From NCBI RefSeq assembly GCF_000002865.3, contig NW_001865049.1, positions 1,026,381 through 1,090,380 of the forward strand: DNA of 64,000 nt, read 5' to 3'. Both the position numbers and the translations under genes were made by a program. The notes beneath the pieces are model-generated. The model made no database searches. It was given only the letters and a program-made list of their open reading frames with translations, and was not told the origin of the DNA. This document shows, piece after piece, positions 1 to 11,391 of the stretch (the first letter of the stretch is position 1; every line of letters begins with the position of its first letter). Origin of the DNA: Monosiga brevicollis MX1 (taxonomy: Eukaryota > Opisthokonta > Choanoflagellata > Craspedida > Salpingoecidae).

Positions 1-2193
1 GAGCGAATCTTGAAATTTCTTGAGGCCAGCGACTGACTGGTCCACAAGGGTTTGATCAAGGTGGAGTTCTCCCAATCGTCGGGCAATGTCGTCTGGAAGC
101 AGTACCTGAACAGCAAGGCATCACACGGCAACCATGAGCTTCCTTTTCGTTCTTGTTTCTTTCTGCTTTCTTTTTTTTTCCTTTATGGTACTATCACTTG
201 AGGCTATTAAGAATACCTTCGGTGACGGCTGGCCTTCCTGAACAAAAGGCTGGGCCAAATCGATGAGGGCAGTCAAGACTTGAATACATGGTCCAAGGGC
301 ACTGGTCTCCTCCGTTCGACCGTCGCACTGTGGCGCCGTTGCATTTGATGTTGTCATCGTGTAAGAGTTTTGGGTGGACAAGAGGAGTGGATGAGGCAAG
401 GGAAGTGAGGCAAGCACCGTAAGACGTTGCATGAGAGCAAGAGATGGCAAGCAGAGCTGATGAACCGTTGTCGTTTGTACCTGTGCAAATGTGTCATGGC
501 AAATTAGAAGATCAGCGTGGCGCAGAGTCATGCTGGCTGCGCCTCGTGCCACATCCTCAATATTGTGTGCCTCATCAAGAATGACAACAGCACCATGCAG
601 ATTGATATTCATGCTGCGTCGAATCACCGGGTCCAACTGAAGAGCAAGACATGCGTCAGATTAGAGACAGGTAAATTCAGACAAATCTCAGATATGGGGA
701 TCGCACCAAATAGTTGTAGGGGCAAAAAACGAGCTCGGCCGTGGGAGCGAGTTCGCGAGCTGCAAAATAGGCACATGCTCGCTGCTTGCGACCTCGGGCC
801 ACGAGGTCTTCAAGATCCCAGGCTCCATGGCGAAATTGACGACCGTTGGCGAGCTGTTTTGCATTGTGGTAGCAATGGCACTGAGCTCCTCCTGGCAATT
901 TTTTGAACGGCGGCGTAAGATTCAAGGCGGAAGCAACTCAGAAAAACCTTGCTCTAGTAAGGTCACGGAGCAGGGACCACACCTTGCCCCTTGCCGCCCA
1001 GCAGCTTGGAACACTCGTCGTTCTTGTGAGATGCTTTCGAAACTCGTGGGTGCACGCAAGTGTGCTCACGGGAGGAAAGCACAGTCATGCGAACATCACT
1101 GTATGCAGAACGTTTCAGCTCACTGGTGACTTGCGCAAGCTGGCGATGCGTTCGAGTTCCAAAATAGCTACGCAAAGCACATGGCGCAAGGCACAAGACC
1201 AAGAAGAACTTGAGTTTGCCATGGAGAGGACGCGATTGAAGCAACAAGGGATTTGGTCATCAGCCTACATGGTCGGAACGCGGAGCTGCTTGCGGTCTTG
1301 CGCGGACAGCTTGGCCTTCTTGCTGGCAGGTGTAGTTCTTGGCGCGGCAGCAGCAGCATTCACAGTTGTGTTTGACGGCTTTACGGGACCTGGAAACGGG
1401 CTGGCTCTCCTCGCACCCTGAGCCAATTGGGGATGTGCGGTCATTTCGCAATGAGGTGAGTTGCCATTGGACCTAATTGATGAGGTGCAGAGAGCAGGCA
1501 AGCCCGGACCTTGAATCCCGTGTTGAGGCGCTCCAAAGCCGTGACACGAAAGTCGTCATCCTCTTCTTCGAGCAGCTGCCCGTTGGCTCCTGGGCCACGG
1601 GATAGGGGGCGGGAAGGTACATGGGCGGGCTTGGCCTTTGTATTTGCCATGGCTATTCGCCGCGGAAAGCAGTTCAAGGTTGAGAGTGTGAAAGGGTCAC
1701 GGCACGGGATGAACAACAGCAACAGCAAGGTGTCTGTTTGTCTGTCTGCCTGTCTGTCTGCGGGGATGCGTTGAGAGATGGCCAGCGACAAGTTCATACT
1801 TTCATCCTCCTCGTCTTGTGAGTGTGCGTCGGTGGCGAGCTGGGCCTCAAGGTCCGCTCGCATCGCGGCGATGCGCATCTTCTCGGACTTTTGCCAAGCA
1901 AGGACCGAGCACAGCAGTGCAAGGGTTTTGCCAGTTCCAGTGGGCGATTCAAGCAGTGCATTGTCCTTCTGCTCGAGACGCACCCAAGGCTTGGTTAGAG
2001 ACGGAGGAGGCTTGATGACATGATTCAGCAGGCATTTCGCGGTCAAGCAAGTCGGAGCACACACTTTAAGAAGAGCCTTGATGGTGGCAGAGATGAGCAA
2101 GAATTGTGAAGGATAAGGCTTGTAAGGAAAAAGCACGCGCTGGCCCGAAATCATAAACTCGCGCGTGGTCGGGGCCGGCTCTGCGCTCGCCAT
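1..2193 (-). CDS. BRIP1: BRIP1/FANCJ-type Fe-S DNA helicase, N-terminal half (partial)
   Basis: This is a superfamily 2 (XPD/Rad3 family) 5'-3' DNA helicase acting in interstrand-crosslink repair and replication-fork maintenance in the nucleus. The start chosen is the Met at 2193 (MASAEPAP), followed by [11 protein letters not shown], which matches the FANCJ N-terminus. Walker A reads ESPTGTGKT, followed by [11 protein letters not shown] as in FANCJ. Later exons carry [17 protein letters not shown] and [11 protein letters not shown] (about 1130-1010), FCPYNYL near 690, and the DEAH box in [15 protein letters not shown] (about 590-540). The four iron-sulphur cysteines are all visible (HTCVHP, DECSKL, AQCHCYH, RACAYF). 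The insert between motifs I and Ia carries low-complexity acidic and Lys-rich sequence. The last exon, about 1-105, reads [16 protein letters not shown], and the C-terminal half lies outside the window. FANCJ is preferred over RTEL1, DDX11 or XPD because these strings match FANCJ best. Several short introns interrupt it. It is head to head with cyclin H. Confidence 0.88.
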
Positions 2194-3080
2194 GGCCGGC
2201 TGTCCCGCCTTGAAAACCACAAAGTGTCAGCTACTCTCTCTCTCTCTCTCATGTTCTTCTCATGACGACATTCCCGCCCCGCCTCCTCACAGCGACCATT
2301 GCGCCAGCATCCAATCTCCACACTTCTCCGCCCTTGTGATCCTTCAGTCATCAAGGCAGGGGTAGCACCGGGACCGAGTGAGGCAAGCGACAGTGACGAG
2401 CCGACGGAGGAGCGACCGACCACCAACGTGTGCACTTTACCTTGGAGCGAAAAAAAAAAAAAAAAAAAAAAAAAACCGTCAAAATTTCGATAACTTTGTC
2501 TGACAACTCTGTCTGACAAATGAGCAAACTTATCTACATTATATAGATGTTCCTGTTTGTAAAGTATAATTGGAGTTGAGTTGAAATCTGCATCTTCCTT
2601 GATATTTGCGTCTTTTTCCTCATGTCTGTTGTGTCATTCCAATCTTCAATAAGTGCAGTATTACCGACATAAAGTATAAGCTTTCAAAGTGGTTTATCAC
2701 AAGTTTTCTACATTAACTTGCCTTTCTAATGCAATTTCCCTCGTGCTGCAACGGAGGGCGCTGACGGCATCATCGCGCCCGGTCGTTCCAGAACGGCAGT
2801 GTGTGCGGGTGGTGCGGGTTGATGCGACGGGCCGCCGTGGACGCGAGGGTAGTTGTGGAAGGTGGAAGAGCTGCAGGAACCAACGACGGTGCACAATGTT
2901 TCGGGAAACTTCCCATTTTCGGCATTGGTGAGACCTGGATTGCTGATGAAGAGGTTCTGATGAGGTCCCATCCGCCGCCGCTTCAGTACACCCCCTGCCT
3001 GCTCGCACGTCTTCATCCTGCCACGACCCTCTGTGGTCGGCGTGCTGCTTGGGTTTTTTTTTTTTTTGCGCTTTAGGACC
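2194..3080. promoter_or_regulatory. Shared 5' region between divergent helicase and cyclin H genes
   Basis: These 887 bases lie between two divergent start codons and must hold both promoters and 5' UTRs. A short CT run at about 2235-2252 and a 26-base A run at 2450-2475 are visible, then an AT-richer stretch at 2480-2700 that contrasts with the GC-rich coding flanks. I see no convincing TATA or initiator element. The regulatory role is inferred from gene layout only. Confidence 0.45.
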
Positions 3081-4289
3081 ATGTCGGCGGAGGAGCTACA
3101 GAAGAGAATGCAGCATGTGCACCATGAAGCGCTAACCAAATACAAGGCAGGTCCCCTTGGTTTGCGCGCCCCGGGGAGTGCATCCGCACGCACTCACTGA
3201 TCATGTGACCCCCCGTATACTGTGCATCAACCCCGCGTCCACAGAACTTCAAGCTCCAGACACCACGCCCCCCTGAAGTGTATTTGACCGCTGCTGAGGA
3301 GGTCGATCTCCTGCGCGGACTCACACAGTATCGAATGACGTCCATTTACCACGGCATCAGTCCCACGCCCTCAGCCAACGCCCTCTACTTTGCCATAGCT
3401 TATCTGCAGCGCTATGCCGTTACCACGACCCTAATGGAGCATCACCCTGACCTCATCTGCCTGACGTGCTGGCTCTTGGCCGTCAAGGCCTCCGAGGCCA
3501 AAGTGCCACTCCACTGCCTCGTTGCGGTGGCGCAGCGGCAACCGCACACACCATTGGCTCAGCTCGCGGCCAAGGACGTGGAAGACCAAGTGCGTCAACT
3601 TGAGTCTTCACTTGCGCAAAAACTGAATTACGAGTTTTACGTTTCCTTGCCCTCGCGTGCCATGCGTGCCATCCTGATTGAGCTACAAGGCGTGACCGAC
3701 CCTGCCCCGCCTGCGGTGGATGATGAGAAGAGCATCATGGCTGCCCTGCTCAACCTGTGGGCCAGCCCCGCTCAACTACAGATGGCGCCGGTCCAGCTAT
3801 GCCTTGCAGCGTTGGGCCGCGTACGTGGAGTGGCTGCCGTCGCAGCGTATCTGCAACGAGTCCAACCAGAAGCCAGCTCAGAGGCGCTGGCCCGGGCTGA
3901 AGCCATTGCAAAAAAAGTTGAGGCAGCTGCAGGAACTCCGCCTCCTGATTCAGACTTTATGGTACGTTGTCCCCACTTGCCCTCGTAACCCTGTTCGCCA
4001 TAGGATACGTCGGTGCCATTGCCCTAGTGTGCTCATAATGCTCGCGAGACAGAGGTTGCTGGACAAGGTGGACAAGTGTCTCAACCCTTTCCTGGACCCT
4101 CGGACTCCCGAGTATGTATCAGACGACCGTCTCGCTTAGGTCTGGTCATTGCTTTGATGTACGCTAACTTGATTCATTCGTGTGGTGTCGTTTCGTGTCG
4201 TGAAACTTGAACTTGATGCACACAGGTTTGCGACCCTTCAAAAGCTGAAGCGCGAGAAAGCGAAGCGTTCAGCTGAGGCGGCTGCCTGA
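3081..4289 (+). CDS. CCNH: Cyclin H (CDK7-activating kinase / TFIIH subunit)
   Basis: Cyclin H partners CDK7 and MAT1 in the CDK-activating kinase and in TFIIH, where the complex phosphorylates CDKs and the RNA polymerase II C-terminal domain. The start is the ATG at 3081 (MSAEELQKRMQ). Exon 1 is short and exon 2 runs from about 3245 to 3961. It carries a cyclin box with YLTAAEEVDLLRGLTQY, a middle string ALYFAIAYLQRYAVTTTLME, then HHPDLICLTCWLLAVKASE. The human equivalents are the VMEYHPRIIMLTCAFLACK block and LNFHLIVHNPYRP, the latter matched here by LNYEFYVSLPSRAM. A second cyclin fold follows (LLNLWASPAQLQMAPVQLCL). A small exon near 4053-4110 encodes LLDKVDKCLNPFLDP, and the last exon (about 4226-4289) ends KREKAKRSAEAAA and stop. 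Size and two-fold layout fit cyclin H. Cyclin C is the main alternative and fits less well. Confidence 0.85.
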
Positions 4290-4339
4290 ATGCGTTGTCG
4301 CGTCCTTTGAACTAGGACCCCCTTTGAACTGGAACCCCC

Positions 4340-4341
<2 letters not shown>

Positions 4342-4410
<69 letters not shown>

Positions 4411-4442
4411 TCCCTCCCTTGCTTTTTTTTTTTTTTTTTTTT
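4342..4442. repeat. (CA)n microsatellite followed by a 20-base T run
   Basis: CA dinucleotides run from 4342 to about 4407, then after a short unique spacer a pure T run occupies 4423-4442. The site is in the convergent 3' space between cyclin H and the LAMTOR4-like gene. The rest of 4290-4657 shows no gene. Confidence 0.95.
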
Positions 4443-4657
4443 CGAGTTGTCCCGCCGTGCGGGAAGCAAACACCAACCTGTGACGAACACAGAAAACCCC
4501 TTGGGATGTGTCTTTACTATTGGGATGTGCCTTTGCATTTGCTTTTCACCTGGGGAGGGCGCCGGGTGAAGCAGCCTGGCCTGTTTGAACATCCTACAAT
4601 CAATTTTCCGAATGGGTTTGGGAATCGAATACAAAGCAACGCGATCGAACGTCAAAT

Positions 4658-5184
4658 TCATTGAGCTTTGAGCTTGGCAACGTGCAACTTGTCATCCGTC
4701 ACCGTTGCAACAAATCGGGCATCCTTGCCGGCGACTGGAGGCGCCAAGTAGAAAGAATCGAGTCATGAGTACAGAGGGGGTGGAAGAACGCGCTTGGCGA
4801 GGGACAAGTGCTGCTGTCAGGCGCGTACCTTCGAGGCGCTTGAATTCAGCCTGGCCCAGGACCTGGCGCGCGTCCTTCATCATTTCCAGCAGCAGGGTGA
4901 CGGTTTCTTTGTCGTTTTGCAGCTCGCCAAAGCTCTACGCGCAGCAGACATACAAATGATGAGGACAAGAGCTGATCCATGAGAAGGCCGTCAAGAGGGA
5001 CCACCTAGCTGCGCCAATCATGGTGGGGCGGCTACAAGCGCACCTCAATCACGTTTCCCGAAAAGTCGGCCACGCATGAGCCCATCTGCACACCATGTGT
5101 CGCGTCGACCCAGACGAGAGGAGCGCGCACATGAGCGGAAGCAAATGCAACGTTGGCGCTCAAGTACGGCAGCGAGACTGGCAT
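4658..5184 (-). CDS. LAMTOR4: LAMTOR4-like Ragulator subunit (roadblock fold)
   Basis: LAMTOR4 is a small roadblock-type subunit of the Ragulator complex, which anchors Rag GTPases on late endosomes/lysosomes for mTORC1 signalling. Three exons join in frame: 5184-5044, 4934-4829 and 4734-4658, all with GT-AG borders. They give about 107 residues, against about 99 in human. The product reads SCVADFSGNVIE, then SFGELQNDKETVTLLLEMM, then EFKRLEVAGKDARFVATVTD and DKLHVAKLKAQ. The human pattern [54 protein letters not shown] matches in order and spacing. The start at 5184 (MPVSLPYL) is preceded directly by an in-frame TAG. The N-terminal 25 residues do not align well, so an upstream exon is possible. 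It is convergent with cyclin H. Confidence 0.72.
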
Positions 5185-5524
5185 CTAACCTGGTTGGGAA
5201 TGGCCTGGAGTGATGACATGATGGCGGGTGAAGGAGGAGGGTCTTGTCAAGGGTTGCCTGTTGGGCGCACCAGCCAGATGAGCGACCAAGCAGCTGGCAG
5301 CAGACACATGAAATGGCGCCCGATATTCCCCCTCGGTCAAGCACGAAAAATGAGTTCGTGGATTCCCTCTTGCGCCACCCCACCATGAACATTTCTCCCT
5401 CTCCATCCCCCTTCATGTTTGCAAGTTCCCTGCGACCCCCACGGCCGCCGCCGTTTCTCCCATTCACTCGAACCCGTCTGATCTCACAGAAAAAATAAAA
5501 TTGAAACAACGTTGTGTGCATGGT

Positions 5525-5946
5525 NNNNNNNNNNNNNNNNNNNNNNNNNNNNNNNNNNNNNNNNNNNNNNNNNNNNNNNNNNNNNNNNNNNNNNNNNNNN
5601 NNNNNNNNNNNNNNNNNNNNNNNNNNNNNNNNNNNNNNNNNNNNNNNNNNNNNNNNNNNNNNNNNNNNNNNNNNNNNNNNNNNNNNNNNNNNNNNNNNNN
5701 NNNNNNNNNNNNNNNNNNNNNNNNNNNNNNNNNNNNNNNNNNNNNNNNNNNNNNNNNNNNNNNNNNNNNNNNNNNNNNNNNNNNNNNNNNNNNNNNNNNN
5801 NNNNNNNNNNNNNNNNNNNNNNNNNNNNNNNNNNNNNNNNNNNNNNNNNNNNNNNNNNNNNNNNNNNNNNNNNNNNNNNNNNNNNNNNNNNNNNNNNNNN
5901 NNNNNNNNNNNNNNNNNNNNNNNNNNNNNNNNNNNNNNNNNNNNNN
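5525..5946. other. Assembly gap (422 N)
   Basis: Unresolved bases run from 5525 to 5946. The gap ends directly against a TC array, so the unresolved sequence probably extends that array. Confidence 1.

Positions 5947-6020
<74 letters not shown>
5947..6020. repeat. (TC)n microsatellite at gap edge
   Basis: Pure TC dinucleotides run for about 37 units from the gap edge. True length is unknown because the array abuts the Ns. Confidence 0.97.
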
Positions 6021-6024
<4 letters not shown>

Positions 6025-6329
6025 CTCAACGGTCTCAAGCGGTTTCAAGGCGAGCCGCATCAGTGGCAGAGCGCGTGTGGAGCGCGAGTGGACCTTGATG
6101 CTCGTGGGCGGTTGTGTTGGAGGACGCGTGGGGGCGGGGGACAAAGTCCTTGGCGCGACGTGCCTGTGTGTGCGGTTCTGTCTGGGCAGCATCAACTTGG
6201 GGGGCGCTGGTGTGACCGGTGAGTCAGTTCGGCAACACTGATCTTTACCGTTTGGTGTGCTTTGGGGGCTGAATGGCCCCGCCTTGATGCACCACCGCCC
6301 ATGGGTCAAGGAAGAGGACCACCAAGAAC

Positions 6330-9300
6330 ATGAGCGCAGCGCCCGGCACTGATAGGAGCAAACTACAGTACAACCCTGAATCGGTCCTGCTCCGGTGCCT
6401 GGTCGAGTGCCGACTTGTCACGCCCGGTCAACGTCAACTGCGACTTGATCACGGCCCCTTCCAGTACGCCGCCGACCTGAGCCCCGACGGTCTGGTCACC
6501 TGCGCCAACCGAGTCTTTGCCAGCCTGACTGATTTTGTGGCCCATTGTCAACGTGAGGTGGCCACTGAGCTTGGGCCCGCCCAGCTTGATCCCTGGGCCA
6601 GCGTGCGTCATCTGGGAACCCCGCTTGCTGAGCTCGTGACAAACTGGTGCGCGCATCTCGAAGCCCGCCCTGAACTTGATGACCCACTGGACGCGTTCTT
6701 CTACGTTTTTTGGAATAGCCCACCCACTGCACGGGCCTCACCTTGCCTCAACTCCTTCTTTTACCCTGTTTTGCCCGAAAGCAAGGCGTGGCAGCTCTAC
6801 CAGTCTTGGCGTGACCACAACCATCCTCCGCACCTGCGCATGCATACCCAGCAGTGCACTGTCAGCCAAGCGCTTACTCAACTTTTGCCCGCCTCTGCCA
6901 AGCGCCTGTCTGCTGTTGCACGGGCGGACGGGTCATCGGTTCCACCTGGCACGGATGCGCGGCCACAGCTGAAGCATCTCTCGCGTTCGTCCATTGCTTC
7001 GCGCCTAAGTATCCCCTTGCCTGTCCCCCGCGCCAGTCTCAACTCGGACTCTGCCGTTCCATCCGCACCCCTCCCCCTCCGCTCGACCCCTTCCGAACCA
7101 CGACAAAGCGACACGCCACCCGGAACCGTCAGATCAGGCACCTCAGCCAACAGCAACCCCAGGGCCAGGCCCTCCTCCATTGTCTTGCCTGCCCCTCGAG
7201 TGGGCCTTGATCAAGTGCCGATTCCCGTTCTCACACCAGCTGACAAGCCCCCTCCAAGCACCATGTCAGCCACTCCCACCGCCAGCGACGAAAAAGCTCG
7301 GATTGTCGCAACCAGCCACAGCCCGCAGAGCCCCTCTGCCCCGGACTCACTCAAAGCCAACGCTGTGGAATCGCCTGTCCCTGATTCCAAAGCTGCCCAA
7401 ACTGGCCTTGGCGAGCAAGTTGACGACAGCCCCAGTGTTGAGGCCCACCCTGATGTCATTGCCCACCCTCAAGATGAGCGCGAGGCCGACCTCAAGGACG
7501 ACTTCAAGCGACCTTCAAAGGATGAATCAAAAGACGCTTCAAAGAATGATTTGAAAGATGATGTGGAGAACGATCCTCTTGTCGACACCACCGCTGACCT
7601 CGAAGCTAGCGTCAAATCAAACCCCGCTGACAGTTCTGAAGCTTCTCAGCCAGACAGTGGTTCATTGGCTCAGGACGGGCCCCAGAAAGCATGCTCGCAG
7701 GCTGAGAGCAAGAACCGTGGTGCTCCTGAGCCAGAAGTTGAGTATTGTGACACGGTTCACTCCGAAATCGTGGCGGATCCCAACACCGTCACTTCCGGAT
7801 TCATCATGCACGCAACACCCGATGCATGGTGCGATGGCTTTTCTGCCAAAGAAGACTTTGTTTACCCCGACACGCAGCATCGACCATTATACTTCCAGTG
7901 CATCAATAGCCCCCGCTCCTACAATTGTCCAAGGTCGCTCTGTCCGCTCCGATTGGCCACAACGGTACGTCCAAACCGAGGCGCCATCACACAACTTAAC
8001 CCCGTGCTTGATTCGCGTTTGGTGAGACAGCTACTCACGTCATGCATCCACCCTCACGTCCTGGCAACTCTCGTTGGCTGTGCGCGGGGCCCGGCAGCAA
8101 GATGTGGATCTGCACATGCGAGCTCGTCATGGCTGCACGCTCAGCTCGACCAAGGTTGCCAATACAAAAATCGTTCGTTGGAACAAGCCCAGTGCAAAAA
8201 CCGTCATCTACAGAATATTTGATCAGAACCGCCGGCCCTTTCCCTTCCATGACCTTTACGGTCGCAGAATTGATACGCCAAGCTACTTTACGGATCACCC
8301 CGAGCTCTTTGCCCCCGCGGACCAGGACGAGCACGCGCCGCCCAATCGCTCGTTGAGATCTGCCCCCAAAACGGGCCAACCCGAAACGCCCGGCTCGGGC
8401 CATGCCGCCAAAAGGGCCAAAACAAATGGAACGCGTGCTTCGGCGATGGAGCATCCACCAAACTGTCGCACCATCGCGCCTTCGCGCGAGTACGAACTTG
8501 TCAAGCAGATGGTGATTCGTGAAATATGGTCCCTCCTCTGTCATCAACACTTGACCTTGCCATCAGCTTATCCTGACTTGGCAAGCGATGACACGCCTTT
8601 GCGCCGCGAACCCGTGCGCGGCCCCATCTTTACGCGTTGGTACGTATCAAAATTGGTGTCCACCTGATCCACTTGTGTTCAGATGTCTTTCCTTCTGAGT
8701 TCGCTTTTCCTTCTCTCTCTCTCTCTCTCTCACTCTCTCTCTCTCTCTCTCTCCTTTGCCCCATTTTTTTTGTCTGCCTTTGAGAAATTCGATGTCTCGT
8801 TGCCCTTCATGTTCACCACTGATGATCAAACATGGTCTCGGAATGTCTTTCAAGACGTAATCATCGCTTTGAATTGCTCACCTTGTTCATGTCTCTGAAT
8901 GTTTGGCTCGGCTCAGGCTGGCTCCCGACAAGCTTTACCTCAGTAGTGGCTGTAAAGCTCGAATGCAGGACCGCTTAAACGCTCTTGCGCGGCTCGAGGA
9001 CGCGTTGGATGCTTCAGATGTGGCAGCCGTACGAGATGATCTTCGCACCTTTGTTCAAAACACAGTGGCCAGTCCTGGTTGGCAAAGGCGGCTCGCACCA
9101 CCAGACGAGGCTTCCAATTCGTCTTGCTGTGCTCAAGAGCAGGTGCGTCATTTCAACTACTTCATGCCCACGCAAAGACAGAAGTGCTTGTTTGGCGTTA
9201 CGAACCTAATTGCATGGCTTTGGGCGGTCATGTGGACACAGGCGCTCGCGAGCCGTGACATCGTGGATGATGTCTCTTCACGCCCGCGACGGAGAGTGCA

Positions 9301-10919
9301 GCGTGCCACCATCAACAAGCTGGCGTCCGTGTATGTTCTGTCCGTATGCATGCATCAACCGACAGGCCACATGCTGCAATGCCATATCCCCCAGTGATGT
9401 TCTTGCTTGTTTGGGTTTGGATAGCATCTCGGTTTTTTTTTTTTTTTTTTTTTTTTTTGCTTCTTCTTAAAGAGTCGTCTATACACGTGTACGGTTGTGA
9501 AATATCTTGTAGGCGACAAACGCAATATAATCCGTATACGTTGATCGAGTGCAACCGTTTCGACGAGAACGTCCATGTGTGTCCTTTTCGGGTGCAAGTC
9601 GATGGCGGAGCCCTGCTTTTGATGGAGTTTCATAGGTGAGCGTTGGTCGTGATGCGCTCATGAGAGCAGGGCATGGAGGTGAAAGACACCTTATTCGCTG
9701 CTCTTGTAGCTTGTCCTCATCGAGTGCTGGGCTGGCGCCTCCATCGTCTCTGGCACTCTAGTCACATGGCGACAACTGAGATTATTGGCTTTTTGGGAGG
9801 CACGTACGATGCTAAAAACCAGCTGCTGACCGTCTCACTGGTTCGTACCGTTGTGGCACGCGGTTTGCGCGATGTTCTGAACATGCCCACCGCCCCAGTT
9901 CGCGTGTTTGTTTTACTTGCAGCACGGCTTGGGCCCGTGGCTTTTCCGTTTCCGATGCCTCACAGCCTCGTTCATGGGATAGGCGGTACCGTGTGCGGCG
10001 ATGGAGGAGGATGCTTTCCAGCGTGAGCAGAGTGTGGAGATGGCCCCCGAGAGCGGTGATCGCGCTCGCCATTTGATTGAGAAGCGCGGCATGACCGTGG
10101 TTGGCTGGTATCACAGTCATCCAGCCTTTTGCCCCAATCCCTCTTTGCGTGATATCGAAAATCAGCAATCATTCCAGCAGTTTTTGACAAAAGACACTGA
10201 CAACGAGCCCTTTGTCGGTATAATTGCAGGTTAGTGTGTCGGGCTCTCCTCGCTGAGTATGCTTGTGAGGCACGGGGTTTCTGGTTGACTGCACCGTGAA
10301 AGCCGCTGATCCTGACCTTGTCCTTGCGGATAGCACCCTATCACCGACTCCAAAGCGAATCAGCCAGTGAGAAGCATGCTCGAGAAGCTGCCACACTGGG
10401 TGACATTCGCTGTTTTTGGGTGGATCGTTCGCACGCCACTGAATTCCACGGCACAGGTAATGAAAGCTTGGTTTGGACCATCCGCTTTGCTCGTGTCTCT
10501 CTGTGTGCCTGTGCCTCCCTGTTTTGGCGTCTCGTGTCTGCCTAACAGCACAAGAGGCTGCATGCCATGCCTGGTCTTCGTTGGGTGTCGTGCCCCTTTT
10601 AATCATTGATTATTCGTGTTGCCTCTGTGTCACGTCACAGCATACGGCACACCCATGCATCTGGACTACGAGGTGTTGGTGCAGGAGCAGATTGACGACC
10701 ACTTGTTCGCGGACCTGGTGAGCTCGTGGCATCTCTTCGAGCTCAGCCTTGCCTGCTTTTTGCTGGTTCAGCCCTGCCACATCGTACCGCCACGTCTGAC
10801 AATTTTTGGCCACATAGATCAACCTTTGCAATTATTATGAGGTGTACGCATCTCGAGCCGACATGTCAACGGCCGTGGTGGATGGCATGAGCCGATTGGA
10901 AAAGCTGCGGTACGCACTG

Positions 10920-10994
<75 letters not shown>

Positions 10995-11391
10995 TTTTTT
11001 CTCTGGTGGACATGCTTTGACCCTGCGTGCTTGCTGAGGTCTGACTGCGTTGCTCTCTTGCTCCAGATCATGCCTGATTCAGCGGTTGCCACAAACCCTC
11101 AGCAAGAGCGTGCGCGACGATGTTGCTAGCCGTCTCACCTCGCTTCTAAACATGGTGGGTCTGTGGTACCCTGCAAACTTGTCCTCAATCACTGGGAGGG
11201 GATCGGCTTCAAAGCTGCCACGTCTCATTTTGATACAAACACAGGCTGATACCTTGGCGCAGTTTGGCGACGATCGCCTTCCTTCCGCACAACCTTCAGA
11301 GACACCCATGCCTCAACCCAAGACGGAAGTTGTCACAGACGTTGGCTCGACGGATACGCCGCCTGCAGACAAAATGGAAGTGGTATCATGA
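6330..11391 (+). CDS. MPND: MPND-type RAMA + MPN (JAMM) domain protein
   Basis: Human MPND joins an N-terminal RAMA domain to a JAMM/MPN+ fold. Here exon 1 (6330 to about 7961) opens with a RAMA-like region: LLRCLVECRLVTPGQRQL, VFASLTDFVAHCQ and DPWASVRHLGTPLAELV, which follow the MPND pattern. A Ser/Pro/Asp/Lys-rich linker follows. A conserved-looking block (about 7735-8330, with YPDTQHRPLYFQCINSP and KTVIYRIFDQNRRPFPFHDL) I cannot name. The MPN domain starts near 9570: PFRVQVDGGALLLMEFH, then SHMATTEIIGFLGGTYD with the catalytic Glu, then LAVPCAAMEEDAF. Next is GWYHSHPAFCPNPSLRD (about 10102-10150), a complete H-x-H-x7-S-x2-D zinc motif, so it is predicted to be an active metalloprotease, either deubiquitinase-like or proteolytic. 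About 12 exons join with GT-AG borders, the last ending ADKMEVVS and stop at 11391. MYSM1 is less likely because no SWIRM or SANT domain is seen. Confidence 0.85.
8711..8753. repeat. (CT)n tract in an MPND-like intron
   Basis: A CT-rich dinucleotide run lies in the intron between the exon ending near 8638 and the exon starting near 8916, followed by an 8-base T run. It is on the transcribed strand and may serve as an extended polypyrimidine tract. Confidence 0.9.
9433..9458. repeat. 26-base poly(T) run in an MPND-like intron
   Basis: A pure T run lies about 55 bases before the acceptor of the exon that opens the MPN domain (about 9513). No flanking element is recognisable. Confidence 0.95.
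10921..11000. repeat. (CA)n followed by 11 T in an MPND-like intron
   Basis: CA dinucleotides run from 10921 to about 10987, then CC and a T run at 10990-11000, all inside one intron of the MPND-like gene. The composition repeats the 4342-4442 arrangement. Confidence 0.95.

Larger units (their letters stand above)
5185..6329. promoter_or_regulatory. Divergent intergenic region with assembly gap
   Basis: This stretch separates the divergent LAMTOR4-like and MPND-like genes and holds both upstream regions. It contains the 422-base gap at 5525-5946 and the TC array at 5947-6020. No coding pattern is convincing in the readable parts; the open frames are low-complexity or run through the gap. Confidence 0.4.

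Noticed and set aside
5525-6021. Open frames running through the gap (Arg-Glu or Ser-Leu repeats)
   Set aside because: They are made of Ns and TC dinucleotides.
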